Assembly (NCBI GenBank): GCA_002281735.1
Contig: NCGK01000012.1
Coordinates: 1-58,987, forward strand
DNA length: 58,987 bases
Source: Gammaproteobacteria bacterium 28-57-27
GTDB taxonomy: Bacteria > Pseudomonadota > Gammaproteobacteria > Halothiobacillales > Halothiobacillaceae
Direction: 5' to 3'
The translations under genes were made by a program, and so were the position numbers. This document shows positions 1-9,545 of this stretch, piece by piece; the stretch's first letter is position 1; each line of letters opens with the position of its first letter. The notes beneath the pieces were generated by a model. The model worked only from the letters and a program-made list of their open reading frames with translations. It had not been told where the DNA came from and made no database searches.

Positions 1-275
1 ATGGCAACCCTTTGACCGGTGCCGAGCCCGGCTTGTACCCCTCGTCCAGTTCCACCGGGCTGGCAACCCATCTTGATCTCGACGCTCGCCTGCCTCTAGA
101 CCGTAACTGGTCGGTCGGGCTCAATCTGGGCGGCTTGAGTAGTCCGGGCTATGAGGAGTGGAGAGCTTGGCTTTATGCCAGCTACTATTTTGGCGTGCCG
201 TCTTCACCTTTCACAGGTGGCGATACGCCTGGAAATGTCATACCCAAGAATGAGCCGACAGTAACGACACCATGA
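1..275 (+). CDS. C-terminal end of an outer-membrane beta-barrel protein (partial)
   Basis: The reading frame is open from the window edge to the TGA at 273-275, so only the last ~91 residues are present and the true start lies outside. The segment alternates polar and hydrophobic residues and contains NWSVGLNLGG and EEWRAWLYASYYFG. This pattern resembles the last strands of BcsC/NfrA-type C-terminal barrels. About 25 Pro/Thr-rich residues follow the final aromatic strand, which is unusual because barrels normally end in F. The stop overlaps the ATG of the next gene (ATGA), suggesting translational coupling. The family assignment is an inference from a short fragment; that it is a C-terminal fragment is clear. 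Confidence 0.5.
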   Translation, partial: GNPLTGAEPGLYPSSSSTGLATHLDLDARLPLDRNWSVGLNLGGLSSPGYEEWRAWLYASYYFGVPSSPFTGGDTPGNVIPKNEPTVTTP

Positions 276-1414
276 CCGTAAACATGACGCGACAACCCCA
301 TTCCGCGAGCGCATTGCTGCGCCCCCAAACCTCGCAAACGGCATACAAACTCTTGTGCCGGCTGGGTTTGGTCAGTGTCATGCTGGCAACACAGGCTTGC
401 AGCTTGACGCCCGCCGAGCCTCAGAGCGAGCCGCGCGTGCAGGAACCTGCTATCAGCAAAAGCAAGCCGGAAGCGCGCATTCCCGCCAGAAGCGACATGA
501 AACCCCTGACTGCACCCACCCCGGCAGCACCTGCTGCAGAACCCAGACTCAAGGCCGGCGAGTGCTGGGCACCAACGGTCATTTTGCCGCGCCGCATTTC
601 AACTGCGCTGGAAATCGTAACCCGGGACGCAGTCAATGACATTCAGGTGCATCCGGCCACCATCGAACCTGAGCAGCGCAGCCGCATTGTGCGTGAAGGA
701 ACCCAGACTTACCGGGTCGAACCACCGGTATTCAAGAAGGTCACCGAAAAAATTCTGGTGCGTGAAGAGGTACGCCGTAGCATCGTTGAGCCCGCCACCT
801 TCGAGACGCGCGAAGAGAAAATTGAAATCGAAGCAGCGCACGATGCACTTGTACCCTGTCGCGTCCCAGGTTCCATCAACACACGTTCAGGTCAGGCGCT
901 CTGCGTCAAGGCCATGCCCGCACGTTACAAAACCCTCACGCGTAAAATACTGCTCAAGCCCGAAACCACGCGCGAGGAAGTTGAGCCCGCCATCTACCGG
1001 GAAGTCAGCAAATGGGTCGTAGAAACACCTGCGCGCACTGTGCCGATCGGTCTTCCCGAAAGAACCCGTCCCTTCACCGTGCAGGCCATATCGACCCCCG
1101 AGCAGATTGACGAAACACAGCAACCACCGACGATTGCCAATATAAACAGCACACGCTACGAGGGTACGCCCACCCCGACATGGCGACAGACACCCTGTGC
1201 CGAGGATCTTTCACCTGAACTTATCCAACGGCTGCAAACCGCGCTCAACAAGGCGGGTTTCCAGGTCGGCGCGGTGGATGGCAAGCTCGGAGACCGCACC
1301 TCGCGTGCCGTGCAGTCCTATCAAAACCAGCACGGACTAGCGAGTGGTGCGCTGACACTGGAAACCATGCACCATCTTGGTGTGTTTGAAGCCGATCAAA
1401 CGAAAGTGCGCTGA
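272..1414 (+). CDS. Putative envelope protein with C-terminal peptidoglycan-binding domain
   Basis: This is a 380-residue protein. A hydrophobic stretch at about residues 27-42 ends at Cys43, so it may be a lipoprotein, although the lipobox (ATQAC) is poor. A Pro/Ala/Glu-rich linker follows. The middle holds repeated motifs of the form PAxYxxxxxKILLKPE and EPAIYREVSKWV that I cannot place in a named family. The last ~60 residues (LIQRLQTALNKAGF, then GAVDGKLGDRTSRAVQSYQ) match the PG_binding_1 fold. It overlaps the upstream barrel gene by 4 bp, so both probably act together in the envelope. The function of the repeats is unknown. A cellulose or exopolysaccharide context is possible because a c-di-GMP gene follows, but that is speculation. 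Confidence 0.7.
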   Translation: MTVNMTRQPHSASALLRPQTSQTAYKLLCRLGLVSVMLATQACSLTPAEPQSEPRVQEPAISKSKPEARIPARSDMKPLTAPTPAAPAAEPRLKAGECWAPTVILPRRISTALEIVTRDAVNDIQVHPATIEPEQRSRIVREGTQTYRVEPPVFKKVTEKILVREEVRRSIVEPATFETREEKIEIEAAHDALVPCRVPGSINTRSGQALCVKAMPARYKTLTRKILLKPETTREEVEPAIYREVSKWVVETPARTVPIGLPERTRPFTVQAISTPEQIDETQQPPTIANINSTRYEGTPTPTWRQTPCAEDLSPELIQRLQTALNKAGFQVGAVDGKLGDRTSRAVQSYQNQHGLASGALTLETMHHLGVFEADQTKVR

Positions 1415-1740
1415 GGGTGCCAAAAAATCGTGCTACGCAGTCAACCGTCCAGCAACGATGCCTGCGTCACCATATTGACCAAGTCGCTGTTTACGCCATT
1501 GGAGAGCACATGACCCGGTGGTGCAAGATCCTCTTTTTAGTTGCTGAAGGTGGTTATGAGTTCAAATCTGGCAGGACACCATTCGATTAACACTTAATCT
1601 CGCCGTTGTGATTCATTCAAAGCCATCGTCTGCTAATCTCCCAATCTGGATATTTTGAACCTCACCCGCAGTCAAACCATATCAATTCACCGCAGGCATG
1701 ATAGCTTGCGTAGCGCTAACGACGTCTCAGAGGCCAGAAC
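1415..1740. other. Noncoding gap of 326 bp
   Basis: I see no convincing ORF, RNA gene or strong terminator hairpin here. AGAGG at about 1729-1733 is a plausible ribosome-binding site for the following gene. A promoter for that gene must lie here, but I cannot place one with confidence. Confidence 0.5.
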
Positions 1741-1743
1741 TTG

Positions 1744-3876
1744 ATGCACAACAACACAGCCAACAAAGCTTGGATGCAGCTCCTCATACCCCAAATGACT
1801 CTCGTCGTTATTTTGACTGCTGCTGTGTGGGCTGCAAGCGTCATGCTACCCAAGCAAGAGTTTGCCACATGGGTCTCCCCCCTGAATCTGGCACTGGTAT
1901 TTCTTGCTCTCGAAGCCGTCGTGTTGGGTTTTCAAGCCCTCTTCTGGGCAAGTCGCTTTCGCACCTTGGGGCACGCACTGAACACCATCGCGCTCAAACC
2001 CGATGAAGAAATTGCACTCCCTTGGCAGGACAAAATTGGCGAGCTCGGTCAGCTTGGCAATGTCCTAAAGCGCCTACGCTCAGCCATGCGTAGCAAGGAA
2101 TCCATGACGCAAGCGTGCAACGAAACCAAGCGCCAGCTTGAAATGGAGAGCCAAACGCGTATTGAGGCGCAAAATGCAGAAAAACTCACGGCGGCGCTCT
2201 TTGTAAAAATCAATGCAGGTGTTTTCTTTTGCACCCCACAAGGCATCATTACCCAAGTCAATCCGGGCTTTGTCAACCTGCTCGGTCACACGACCGACCT
2301 AGCTGTGAACCGCAGTTGGCAATCACTGCTCTTGGGAGAAAATAACGAAATTTATCAGCGTATTATGGGCGCGCTGTTGTGTGATGGCCATTGGGACGGG
2401 CATGCTGCATTGCTTCGCGCTGACAGTAGCGTCGTGACCACTCGCTTCTCGGCTCACACCATTCTGGATGACAGGCAACAAATCAAACAAATCGTTTGCA
2501 TCATGCAGGACATCAGTGAGCAGAAAAAAACCGAACACACACTCAAGCAACTCACGCAATACGACCCACTGACCGGATTACTTAATCGCACAAGCTTCCT
2601 GGAACGCCTCAATACCGCTCAAGCCAACATGGGCGCGGATCGCTCCCTGATACTGCTGCACTTTGGCATTGATCGCCTCAAAACCATCAACGACACACTT
2701 GGGCATGCCATGGGCGACCAGGTGTTACTCATGCTCACCCGGCGTGTACGCGCCGTGTTGCGTGAAAACGATGTACTCGCACGCCTCTCCGGTGACGAAT
2801 TTGCTGTGCTTTTGCCGATCAATCATGACGTGGCGCACGCCGATAGCATGGCGCCCAATCTGAGCGAAAAAATCCTCAACATTCTGCGCCAACCCGTTCC
2901 CCTGAACGATGGTGAAATGCACATGAAAGTCACCGCCAGCGTAGGCGTAGCGATTGCGCCGCGTGATGGTGACAATAGTGATTCGCTGATGCAGGCGACC
3001 GATATGGCATTGCATGGCGCCAAGCGCGCAGGACGTGACCGCGCCTTGATCTACACGCCCGCCCTCGGCCAAGAAGCCGCATTACGCTTTGATATTGAAC
3101 AAGGCTTGCGTAAAGCCTTGGAGAAAAAGGAGTTCGAAGTTTACATGCAGCCGCTCGTCGAGGCGGGTTCGGCTGAGCTCAAAGGCTTCGAGTGTTTACT
3201 GCGCTGGAAGCGCGATGGCTCACGCCCTGTTTCACCTGCGGTGTTCATCCCGATTGCAGAAGAAATCGGCATGATTGAACGCATTACCGAGTGGATTTTT
3301 CTGGAGGCCATGCCACATCTCTCCATGTGGCGGCGCGCGAGCCAACGCGATTTATTCCTCTCCATCAATATCAGTCCACGGCATTTATTGCGCGACGACT
3401 TGGTCAGCAAGCTGCGCGAAGCAGCGCGCTCGCACAACGTTCCCCCCAGCGCGATTATTTTGGAGATTACCGAAGGCGGCTTGGTCGGTGGATTGGATTT
3501 CGTGCGCGAGCGCATTCAACAGTTGGTGATGCAAGGCTTCTTGATTGCCATTGATGACTTTGGTACCGGGCAGTCCACGCTAGGTATGCTGACCGAGCTA
3601 CCGATTGACAAGCTCAAAATTGATCAGAGCTTTATCCGCGACCGTATCCCGGATAACCCTGAGGCGGTCAAAGTGCTCGAAGCCATGCTGGCACTTACTC
3701 AGGGTTTACAACTGCATACCGTGGTCGAAGGCGTGGAAACCGTCGAGCAGGCACGTTTCATCCGCGCACGCAATCCACATGCCTTGCTGCAAGGTTATTA
3801 TTTCGACCGCCCGCAAGCCGCCATGGATTGGGATGCGCGTCTGATCCACGGGCATCTGCCCAAATACGAAATTTAG
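1744..3876 (+). CDS. Membrane-anchored PAS-GGDEF-EAL protein (c-di-GMP turnover)
   Basis: This protein of ~710 residues makes or degrades cyclic di-GMP at the inner membrane. Two membrane segments (about residues 9-33 and 44-66) are followed by a coiled coil, a PAS domain (about 145-260), a GGDEF domain (about 270-430) and an EAL domain (about 440-700). The GGDEF signature reads SGDEF at ~349. The EAL signature reads ECL at ~483, while EITEG, DDFGTG, VVEGVE and QGYYF are all intact, so phosphodiesterase activity is likely. Whether the cyclase still works cannot be told from sequence. The frame also has a TTG directly before the chosen ATG. It appears monocistronic, with a hairpin at its stop codon. 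Confidence 0.9.
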   Translation: MHNNTANKAWMQLLIPQMTLVVILTAAVWAASVMLPKQEFATWVSPLNLALVFLALEAVVLGFQALFWASRFRTLGHALNTIALKPDEEIALPWQDKIGELGQLGNVLKRLRSAMRSKESMTQACNETKRQLEMESQTRIEAQNAEKLTAALFVKINAGVFFCTPQGIITQVNPGFVNLLGHTTDLAVNRSWQSLLLGENNEIYQRIMGALLCDGHWDGHAALLRADSSVVTTRFSAHTILDDRQQIKQIVCIMQDISEQKKTEHTLKQLTQYDPLTGLLNRTSFLERLNTAQANMGADRSLILLHFGIDRLKTINDTLGHAMGDQVLLMLTRRVRAVLRENDVLARLSGDEFAVLLPINHDVAHADSMAPNLSEKILNILRQPVPLNDGEMHMKVTASVGVAIAPRDGDNSDSLMQATDMALHGAKRAGRDRALIYTPALGQEAALRFDIEQGLRKALEKKEFEVYMQPLVEAGSAELKGFECLLRWKRDGSRPVSPAVFIPIAEEIGMIERITEWIFLEAMPHLSMWRRASQRDLFLSINISPRHLLRDDLVSKLREAARSHNVPPSAIILEITEGGLVGGLDFVRERIQQLVMQGFLIAIDDFGTGQSTLGMLTELPIDKLKIDQSFIRDRIPDNPEAVKVLEAMLALTQGLQLHTVVEGVETVEQARFIRARNPHALLQGYYFDRPQAAMDWDARLIHGHLPKYEI

Positions 3877-3904
3877 GGAAACACTGATTTATTCAGTGTT
3901 TCCC
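3876..3904. repeat. Perfect 12-bp hairpin overlapping a stop codon
   Basis: GGGAAACACTGA (3876-3887) and its exact reverse complement (3893-3904) flank a 5-nt loop. The first G is the last base of the TAG stop of the GGDEF/EAL gene. No T-tract follows, so it is not a classical intrinsic terminator. It may stabilise the 3' end or limit transcription. Confidence 0.6.
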
Positions 3905-3925
3905 GCTTGGGACAGGATGCCCCAA

Positions 3926-3956
3926 CATGAACAAAGACGTAAGTCTTTGATTCATG
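3926..3956. repeat. Imperfect hairpin downstream of the GGDEF/EAL gene
   Basis: CATGAACAAAGAC and GTCTTTGATTCATG pair with one bulged base around a GTAA loop. It lies 20 bp beyond the previous hairpin, so the two may form a double stem at the transcript end. Confidence 0.45.
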
Positions 3957-4112
3957 TGAGCCATTGCGGACATGTGCCGCGATGAGCGAGCTGATTTATT
4001 CCATGGATGGAGTCAATCAGCATCTACTTAGATCACCCCTCTCCCTCGGCGGGGACGGGGACGAAAGGCCGTGGCCACAGCAGCCTGCGGATCGCTTACA
4101 AAGCATCAGCCA

Positions 4113-4140
4113 CAAAAAAAGCGCCTTGCGGCGCTTAAAA
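4113..4140 (-). terminator. Intrinsic terminator for polA
   Basis: Read on the minus strand, AAGCGCC - GCAA - GGCGCTT is followed by a run of seven T. It lies about 108 bp beyond the polA stop codon. No gene lies between. The rest of the gap 3877-4247 holds only the two hairpins described above. Confidence 0.8.
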
Positions 4141-4247
4141 ACGTTTCGTCACAACACGGGCATCGCGTTCCTGCGATTTGGCGTATCCCCCTCACAAAGG
4201 GTTAATGCGTTAGTGCTTGGATCAAGCCAAATAGTTCAATTCGCCGT

Positions 4248-7022
4248 TCAATGCGCCTCGTCCCAATTCTTGCCGATGCCCACATCCACCACCAAGGGCA
4301 CGGCCAAATCAGCGGCAGAGGCCATGCGCATTTTGATCTCCGCAGCCAGCTCATCAGCCCGTTCCAACGGTACTTCAAACACCAGCTCATCGTGCACTTG
4401 CATCACCATTTTGGCTGGGAAGTTACCGGCCATCAACCAAGCGTCAATCGTTATCATCGCCCGCTTGATAATATCCGCTGCCGTGCCCTGCATTGGCGCG
4501 TTGATGGCAATCCGCTCGGCCTGCTGACGACGGCGCACATCACGCGCCTTGATTTCCGGCAATAACAAGCGCCGTCCAAACAAGGTTTCGGCATAGCCCA
4601 ACTCACGCGCCCTCTCGCGCGCCGCCTCCATATAGCGGCGCACACCGGGATAACGCGCAAAATACAGATCGACATACGCCTGCGCCTCGGCGCGCGGAAC
4701 CGACAATTGCCGCGCCAGACCGAAGGCCGACATGCCATAAATCAGACCGAAGTTAATGGCCTTGGCCGCGCGACGTTGCAGATCCGTCACGGCATCCAGC
4801 GCCACACCGAATACCTCGGCGGCGGTGGCGCGGTGAATATCCCGCCCTTCCGCAAAAGCTTTCAGCAACCCCGCATCCGCCGATAAATGCGCCATGATGC
4901 GCAGCTCAATTTGCGAATAATCGGCGGACAAAATCACCTGCCCCTCCGGTGCGGTAAACGCCTGGCGAATGCGTCGTCCTTCCTCGCTACGCGCCGGGAT
5001 GTTTTGCAGATTCGGCTCGGTCGATGACAAGCGCCCGGTGGAGGCCACCGCCTGCTGATACATGGTATGCACCCGCCCGGTACGCGGGTTGATCGCCTCC
5101 GGCAGTTTGTCGGCATAGGTGCTCTTGAGCTTGGCCAGCATCCGGTGCTCAAGAATCACACGCGGCAATTCATGCTGATCGGCGAGCTGCTCCAGCACCT
5201 CTTCATTGGTTGAAGGCTGGCCGGTGGGCGTTTTGTTCACCACCGGCAGGCCAAGGCGCTCGAACAAAATTTCCTGCAACTGTTTGGGTGAAGCCAGATT
5301 AAATGCACCGCCCGCCAATTCATGCGCCTGCTTTTCCAGCGTCATCATGCGCATGGACAGCTCATGGCTCACCCGCTTGAGCAGGGGCACGTCAATCTGC
5401 ACCCCGTGGCGCTCGATGCGCATCAGCACGGGCAACAAGGGGATTTCAATGCGCTCATAAACGGCCTGTAAACCAGGAACAGCACGCAGACGCGGCCACA
5501 AGACCTGATGCAGGCGCAAGGTAATATCGGCATCTTCCGCCGCATAGTCGGTGGCAATGTCCACGCTCACCGCTGCAAAGGGAATCTGCTTTGCCCCTTT
5601 GCCCGCAACCAGCTCGTAGCTGATGTTTTCATGCTCAAGATGACGCCGCGCCAGCGTGTCCAGATCGTGGCGATTCTGCCCGGCATCCAGCACATAGGAC
5701 TCCAGCAAAGTATCGTGTGCAATGCCGCGCAGGGTGATGCCATGATTCGCCAGCACATGCGCATCGTATTTCAGGTTTTGACCGACCTTGGCGTGTGCAG
5801 CACTTTCCAGCCACGGGCGCAGACGCTGCAATACTACGTCGCGCTCAAGCTGCTCGGGAGCGCCGGGATAGCTGTGTGCCAGCGGGATATAGACCGCTTC
5901 CCCCGCTTGCACAGACAAGGAGATACCCACGATTTCCGCCTGCATGGGGTCAAGGCTGGTGGTTTCGGTATCGAAAGCGGTCAGCTCGGCGGCTGCAATG
6001 CGCTGGAGCCAGTCGGCCAAGGCTGCTTCATCCAGAACGCTCTGATAACAGCCTCCTCCCTGAACAGAGGCTGCAGGTACGATTTCATTCGCACTCGATG
6101 GCTCAGATAATGACTCCGGGGGCGGCTCTACGGCTTTTGCCTGCTCATGGGTCGCGTGCTGAGCTTGCCAAGCCTTGAGATGCCGCTGCAACTCATAACG
6201 CTCGGCCAACGCAATCAAGGCGGGCAAGTCAGGCGCGTGCGGTGTCAAAGCATCCAAAGCCAGCGGCAAGGCCACGTCCGTCTTCACCGTCACCAGCTCA
6301 CGCGAAAGCGGCAAATGCGCCAACGCCTCGCGCAGATTTTCACCCGCCTTGCCTTTCATCGTCGCTGCGGCGGCCATCACGCCGTCGAACGAACCATACT
6401 CCTGCAACCACTTCACTGCCGTCTTCGGTCCGCAGCCCTTGACCCCCGGCACGTTGTCACTCGTATCCCCCATCAGTGCCAAATAATCCACGATACGCTC
6501 GGGCGGCACGCCGAATTTTTCCTCCACTCCTGCCGGATCAAGGCGCGTATTTTTCATCGTATCAATCAGGGTTACACCGGGCGCGGAGAGCTGCGCCATA
6601 TCCTTGTCGCCGGTTGAAATGAGCACCGGCATCCCCCTCGCTTGCGCCTGATGGGTCAAGGTGGCAATTACATCGTCGGCTTCCACGCCCTCAATAATCA
6701 ACAGCGGCAGCCCCATGGCGGCAATCGCCTGATGCAAGGGCGCGATCTGCACGCGCAATTCTTCCGGCATGGATGGCCGATGCGCCTTGTACTGCGCGTA
6801 CAATTCATCCCGAAAGGTCTTGCCTGGCGCATCAAACACCACCGCCACATGGCTGGGCTTTTCTTCCAGCACCAGCTTTTGAATCATCGCCAGCACACCA
6901 TGCAGCGCCCCCGTCGGCGTGCCATCGAAGGTGGTCAGTGGCGGTAGCGCATGAAAGGCGCGAAACAGGTACGACGAGCCATCCACCAAAAGCAGCGCGG
7001 GTTTTACAGCGGACATATTCAT
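4248..7022 (-). CDS. polA: DNA polymerase I
   Basis: At 924 residues it is close to the family's usual ~928. The N-terminal 5'-3' exonuclease starts with ALLLVDGSSYLFRAFHALPP and includes GDTSDNVPGVKGCGPKTA. The 3'-5' proofreading domain keeps the DTETTSLDP motif, so proofreading is probably active. The polymerase domain shows motif A (LSADYSQIELRIMAHLS), motif B (RRAAKAINFGLIYGMSAFG) and motif C (MQVHDELVFEV). It fills gaps after repair and removes Okazaki primers. The start has two close ATGs (7022 and 7016) behind AAAGG. It diverges from the LOG gene with only 26 bp between start codons, so the promoters must overlap the opposing coding sequences. Confidence 0.98.
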   Translation of the reverse strand: MNMSAVKPALLLVDGSSYLFRAFHALPPLTTFDGTPTGALHGVLAMIQKLVLEEKPSHVAVVFDAPGKTFRDELYAQYKAHRPSMPEELRVQIAPLHQAIAAMGLPLLIIEGVEADDVIATLTHQAQARGMPVLISTGDKDMAQLSAPGVTLIDTMKNTRLDPAGVEEKFGVPPERIVDYLALMGDTSDNVPGVKGCGPKTAVKWLQEYGSFDGVMAAAATMKGKAGENLREALAHLPLSRELVTVKTDVALPLALDALTPHAPDLPALIALAERYELQRHLKAWQAQHATHEQAKAVEPPPESLSEPSSANEIVPAASVQGGGCYQSVLDEAALADWLQRIAAAELTAFDTETTSLDPMQAEIVGISLSVQAGEAVYIPLAHSYPGAPEQLERDVVLQRLRPWLESAAHAKVGQNLKYDAHVLANHGITLRGIAHDTLLESYVLDAGQNRHDLDTLARRHLEHENISYELVAGKGAKQIPFAAVSVDIATDYAAEDADITLRLHQVLWPRLRAVPGLQAVYERIEIPLLPVLMRIERHGVQIDVPLLKRVSHELSMRMMTLEKQAHELAGGAFNLASPKQLQEILFERLGLPVVNKTPTGQPSTNEEVLEQLADQHELPRVILEHRMLAKLKSTYADKLPEAINPRTGRVHTMYQQAVASTGRLSSTEPNLQNIPARSEEGRRIRQAFTAPEGQVILSADYSQIELRIMAHLSADAGLLKAFAEGRDIHRATAAEVFGVALDAVTDLQRRAAKAINFGLIYGMSAFGLARQLSVPRAEAQAYVDLYFARYPGVRRYMEAARERARELGYAETLFGRRLLLPEIKARDVRRRQQAERIAINAPMQGTAADIIKRAMITIDAWLMAGNFPAKMVMQVHDELVFEVPLERADELAAEIKMRMASAADLAVPLVVDVGIGKNWDEAH

Positions 7023-7048
7023 ATCAACCTTTCGACAATCAGAGCCCC

Positions 7049-7810
7049 ATGTTACCTTCTCGCGACATTTTTATGGCTACGCACTCTATGCAGCACGCGA
7101 CTCCTCCACGTATCCCGCGCCCGCCCAAAGACTCCAGCGCTTTGGCGCGCGAGTCTTGGAAGGTGTTTCAAATCATGGCCGAATTCGTCAACGGCTTTGA
7201 AACCCTCTCCAGCATTGAACCTTCGGTGAGCATCTTCGGCTCGGCGCGCTTCAAGGAAGACAACCCCTACTACACGCTCACCGTGGACATTGCACACAAA
7301 CTCTCCAACGCCGGCTTTGCCGTGGTCAGTGGTGGTGGCTCCGGCATTATGGAAGCTGCCAACAAAGGTGCCAAAACCGGCCTCGCGCCCAGCGTGGGGC
7401 TCAACATCAAGTTGCCTCACGAGCAGCACGACAACCGCTACCAAGACATTTCGCTGCATTTTCAGCACTTTTTCTCGCGCAAGGTCATGTTCGTCAAATA
7501 TGCCTCAGCCTACGTCGTGCTGCCCGGCGGCTTCGGTACGCTGGACGAGCTGGCCGAAATTTTGACCTTGATCCAAACCGGAAAATCACGCCGCATTCCG
7601 ATCATTCTGGTCGGCAGCGCGTTCTGGAGTGGTCTTATCGCCTGGTTCAGGCAAACCATGCTCACTCAAGGCACCATAAATGCCGCCGACCTGGATTTAT
7701 TTCACGTCATCGACGAGCCGCAAGGCGTGCTTGATGCTATTTTCGCCTTCTACCAAAACCGTAGCGTCGCCCCTTCCCCGGAAGAACAACGCATCTTGCT
7801 GGAGCTTTAA
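7049..7810 (+). CDS. LOG-family protein (TIGR00730, lysine decarboxylase-like fold)
   Basis: This 253-residue cytosolic protein belongs to the LOG / Rossman-fold nucleotide-binding family. VSGGGSGIMEAANKG and PGGFGTLDELAEILTLIQTGK, the PGGxGTxxE signature, are both intact. Characterised members release cytokinin bases from riboside monophosphates or hydrolyse AMP; the physiological role in bacteria is unsettled. An ATG at 7073 is an alternative start that would remove eight residues. Two bases separate its stop from the DUF2782 gene, so the two are co-transcribed. Its position next to polA matches the arrangement in other gammaproteobacteria. Confidence 0.88.
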   Translation: MLPSRDIFMATHSMQHATPPRIPRPPKDSSALARESWKVFQIMAEFVNGFETLSSIEPSVSIFGSARFKEDNPYYTLTVDIAHKLSNAGFAVVSGGGSGIMEAANKGAKTGLAPSVGLNIKLPHEQHDNRYQDISLHFQHFFSRKVMFVKYASAYVVLPGGFGTLDELAEILTLIQTGKSRRIPIILVGSAFWSGLIAWFRQTMLTQGTINAADLDLFHVIDEPQGVLDAIFAFYQNRSVAPSPEEQRILLEL

Positions 7811-7812
7811 TC

Positions 7813-8199
7813 ATGTTGCACCCTCACTCCACAATTATCCTCGCGCCTATCCTCACACCCTTGGTTCTGATACTGAGCCTGCATAGTGGCACGGTTCTCG
7901 CCGTGGACGATGCTCCCCCGCCCGCTACGGCGGGCGCCAGTACAGCCCAGGAACCCGCGCCCCTGGCGGCTCCGCAGACCGACATTCCCGAGCCCGAAGT
8001 CAATATCCGCGAAGAACCGACGCAAACCATCGAAGAATTCCGCAGCCAAGGCCGCCCCTACATGATCCGCGTCACCCCGCGTGGCGGCTTGCCGCCCTAC
8101 TACATGGTGGACAACGACGGTGACGGCACACTGGAGACCCGCGTCAACAGCCCCTCGAATCCACCCGCCACTCCGCGCTGGGTACTGTTTCGCTGGTAA
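7813..8199 (+). CDS. DUF2782 family periplasmic protein
   Basis: A 128-residue protein with a hydrophobic N-terminal signal-like segment (about residues 8-30, ending near SGTVLAVDD). An acidic Pro/Ala-rich linker and a short conserved domain (TIEEFRSQGRPYMIRVTP, then PPYYMVDNDGDGTLE) follow, ending in WVLFRW. DUF2782 proteins typically sit between polA and thrB in Pseudomonas-like genomes, and this is exactly that context. No function is established. It starts 2 bp after the LOG stop. A CACAGAG-family repeat separates it from thrB. Confidence 0.75.
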   Translation: MLHPHSTIILAPILTPLVLILSLHSGTVLAVDDAPPPATAGASTAQEPAPLAAPQTDIPEPEVNIREEPTQTIEEFRSQGRPYMIRVTPRGGLPPYYMVDNDGDGTLETRVNSPSNPPATPRWVLFRW

Positions 8200-8226
8200 G
8201 TTCGGCGTGACAACAGCCTTGCCATA

Positions 8227-8328
8227 AGCCACAGAGAACACCGAGCGCACTGAGGCGTAGCGCTGCATACTCTTCGCCCCCTCGGCTTAAAATCTCTGTG
8301 GCCTATTCTGTGGCCTCTGTGGCAAAAA
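8227..8328. repeat. CACAGAG paired inverted repeat, copy 1
   Basis: The left arm (AGCCACAGAGAACACCGAGC, 8227-8246) and the right arm (CTCTGTGGC and CTCTGTGGCAAAAA, 8294-8328) are imperfect reverse complements. They fill the gap between the DUF2782 gene and thrB. The right arm contains the CTCTGTGGC unit twice. Confidence 0.8.
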
Positions 8329-8386
8329 TGATTGACGTCCTGGTTCTAACCTTGACCTACGTTCCTACTGATACAACAGGCTTTTT

Positions 8387-9328
8387 ATGTCGGTTTACAC
8401 TCGCGTCGAGCGCCCGCAACTCGAAGCCTTTCTGCACATGTTCAATGCTGGCGAACTGCTCGACTACGTCGGCATCAGCGCAGGCATTGAAAACACCAAT
8501 TACTTTGTCAACACAGACCGCAGCCGCTATGTGCTGACCCTGTTTGAGCAGCTCGGCGCCAATGAACTGCCGTTTTTTCTAAACCTGATGGCGCATCTGG
8601 CCGAACACGGCATACCCACCGCGCATCCGCTCGCCAACGCGCAGGGCAGTTATCTCGACGCGCTGTGCGGCAAGCCAGCCGCCCTGGTACAACGCCTCAG
8701 CGGGAGCACCTTGGAACACCCCAACGTAGCCCATTGCGCGGCCATTGGCGCCGCACTGGCGCAATTTCACCTCGCCGGACAAAGCTATCCCGTGGAGCGC
8801 GCCAACCCGCGCGGCCCGCACTGGTGGCGCGAGGCGGTGGCACGGCTACATGCACAACTCCCCCCCGACGCAGCACACCAGCTGGATGCCGAAATCAGCT
8901 TTCAATTCAGCCACCGTCTCGACAACCTACCGCGTGGCATCATCCACGCCGACCTGTTCCGCGACAATGCGCTGTTTGCAGACGAGAATTTAAGCGGCAT
9001 TATCGACCTCTATTACGCCTGCACCGACGCCCTGCTCTACGACGTGGCGGTGACCGTCAACGACTGGTGCGTAACCGAAACACGCGAGCTTGACCCAGAG
9101 CGCACCCGCGCCTTGCTGACCGCCTACGCCGCAGTGCGACCCTTTACGAGCGACGAACACGCGGCATGGCCAGTCATGCTGCGCGCGGCCGCCTTGCGCT
9201 TCTGGCTCTCGCGCTTGCTTGACTTGCATTTCCCGCGTGAAGGCGAACTGACCCACACCAAGGACCCACAAGCCTTCGCCCGCTTGCTGGCTTCGCATCA
9301 AAGCCATACGCCCGCCCTGCCCACATGA
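8387..9328 (+). CDS. thrB: Homoserine kinase (ThrB2, aminoglycoside-phosphotransferase fold)
   Basis: At 313 residues this has the usual length of the APH-fold homoserine kinases. It phosphorylates homoserine on the way to threonine. The N-lobe contains GISAGIENTNYFV. The catalytic loop is HADLFRDNALF at about residue 186, and the metal-binding Asp lies in GIIDLYYAC (~205). It is not the GHMP-type ThrB of E. coli. The start ATG is 8387. The neighbourhood polA / DUF2782 / thrB supports the assignment, and metX in this window uses the competing branch from homoserine. Confidence 0.93.
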   Translation: MSVYTRVERPQLEAFLHMFNAGELLDYVGISAGIENTNYFVNTDRSRYVLTLFEQLGANELPFFLNLMAHLAEHGIPTAHPLANAQGSYLDALCGKPAALVQRLSGSTLEHPNVAHCAAIGAALAQFHLAGQSYPVERANPRGPHWWREAVARLHAQLPPDAAHQLDAEISFQFSHRLDNLPRGIIHADLFRDNALFADENLSGIIDLYYACTDALLYDVAVTVNDWCVTETRELDPERTRALLTAYAAVRPFTSDEHAAWPVMLRAAALRFWLSRLLDLHFPREGELTHTKDPQAFARLLASHQSHTPALPT

Positions 9329-9358
9329 AGATTCCCGGCGGGATGTAGGCCTAAAATT

Positions 9359-9524
9359 AGCCACAGAGGACACAGAATTCACGGAGGTGATGACTGCGTC
9401 CTCTGGGTTTAGGCGTGTACGTGCTAGAGATAGTCCCTTTGGCAAGCCTTTATCGTGAGCAATCTCTTCCATACCAAAAACGCGGCATTCTTCTCCGTGA
9501 ATTCTGTGCCCTCTGTGGCTCAAA
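9359..9524. repeat. CACAGAG paired inverted repeat, copy 2
   Basis: The two arms (9359-9388 and 9492-9522) are almost perfect reverse complements over ~28 bp, including AGCCACAGAG and CACAGAATTCACGGA. They flank a ~100-bp unrelated core between thrB and dusB. This is the best-preserved copy in the window. Confidence 0.85.
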
Positions 9525-9545
9525 TTGATTTTCCAGGCTTTTCAT

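Noticed and set aside
4033..4075. CCCCTCTCCCTCGGCGGGGA as another CTCTCCC-family copy
   Set aside because: Only one half-arm is present and the match is too short to separate from chance in GC-rich DNA.
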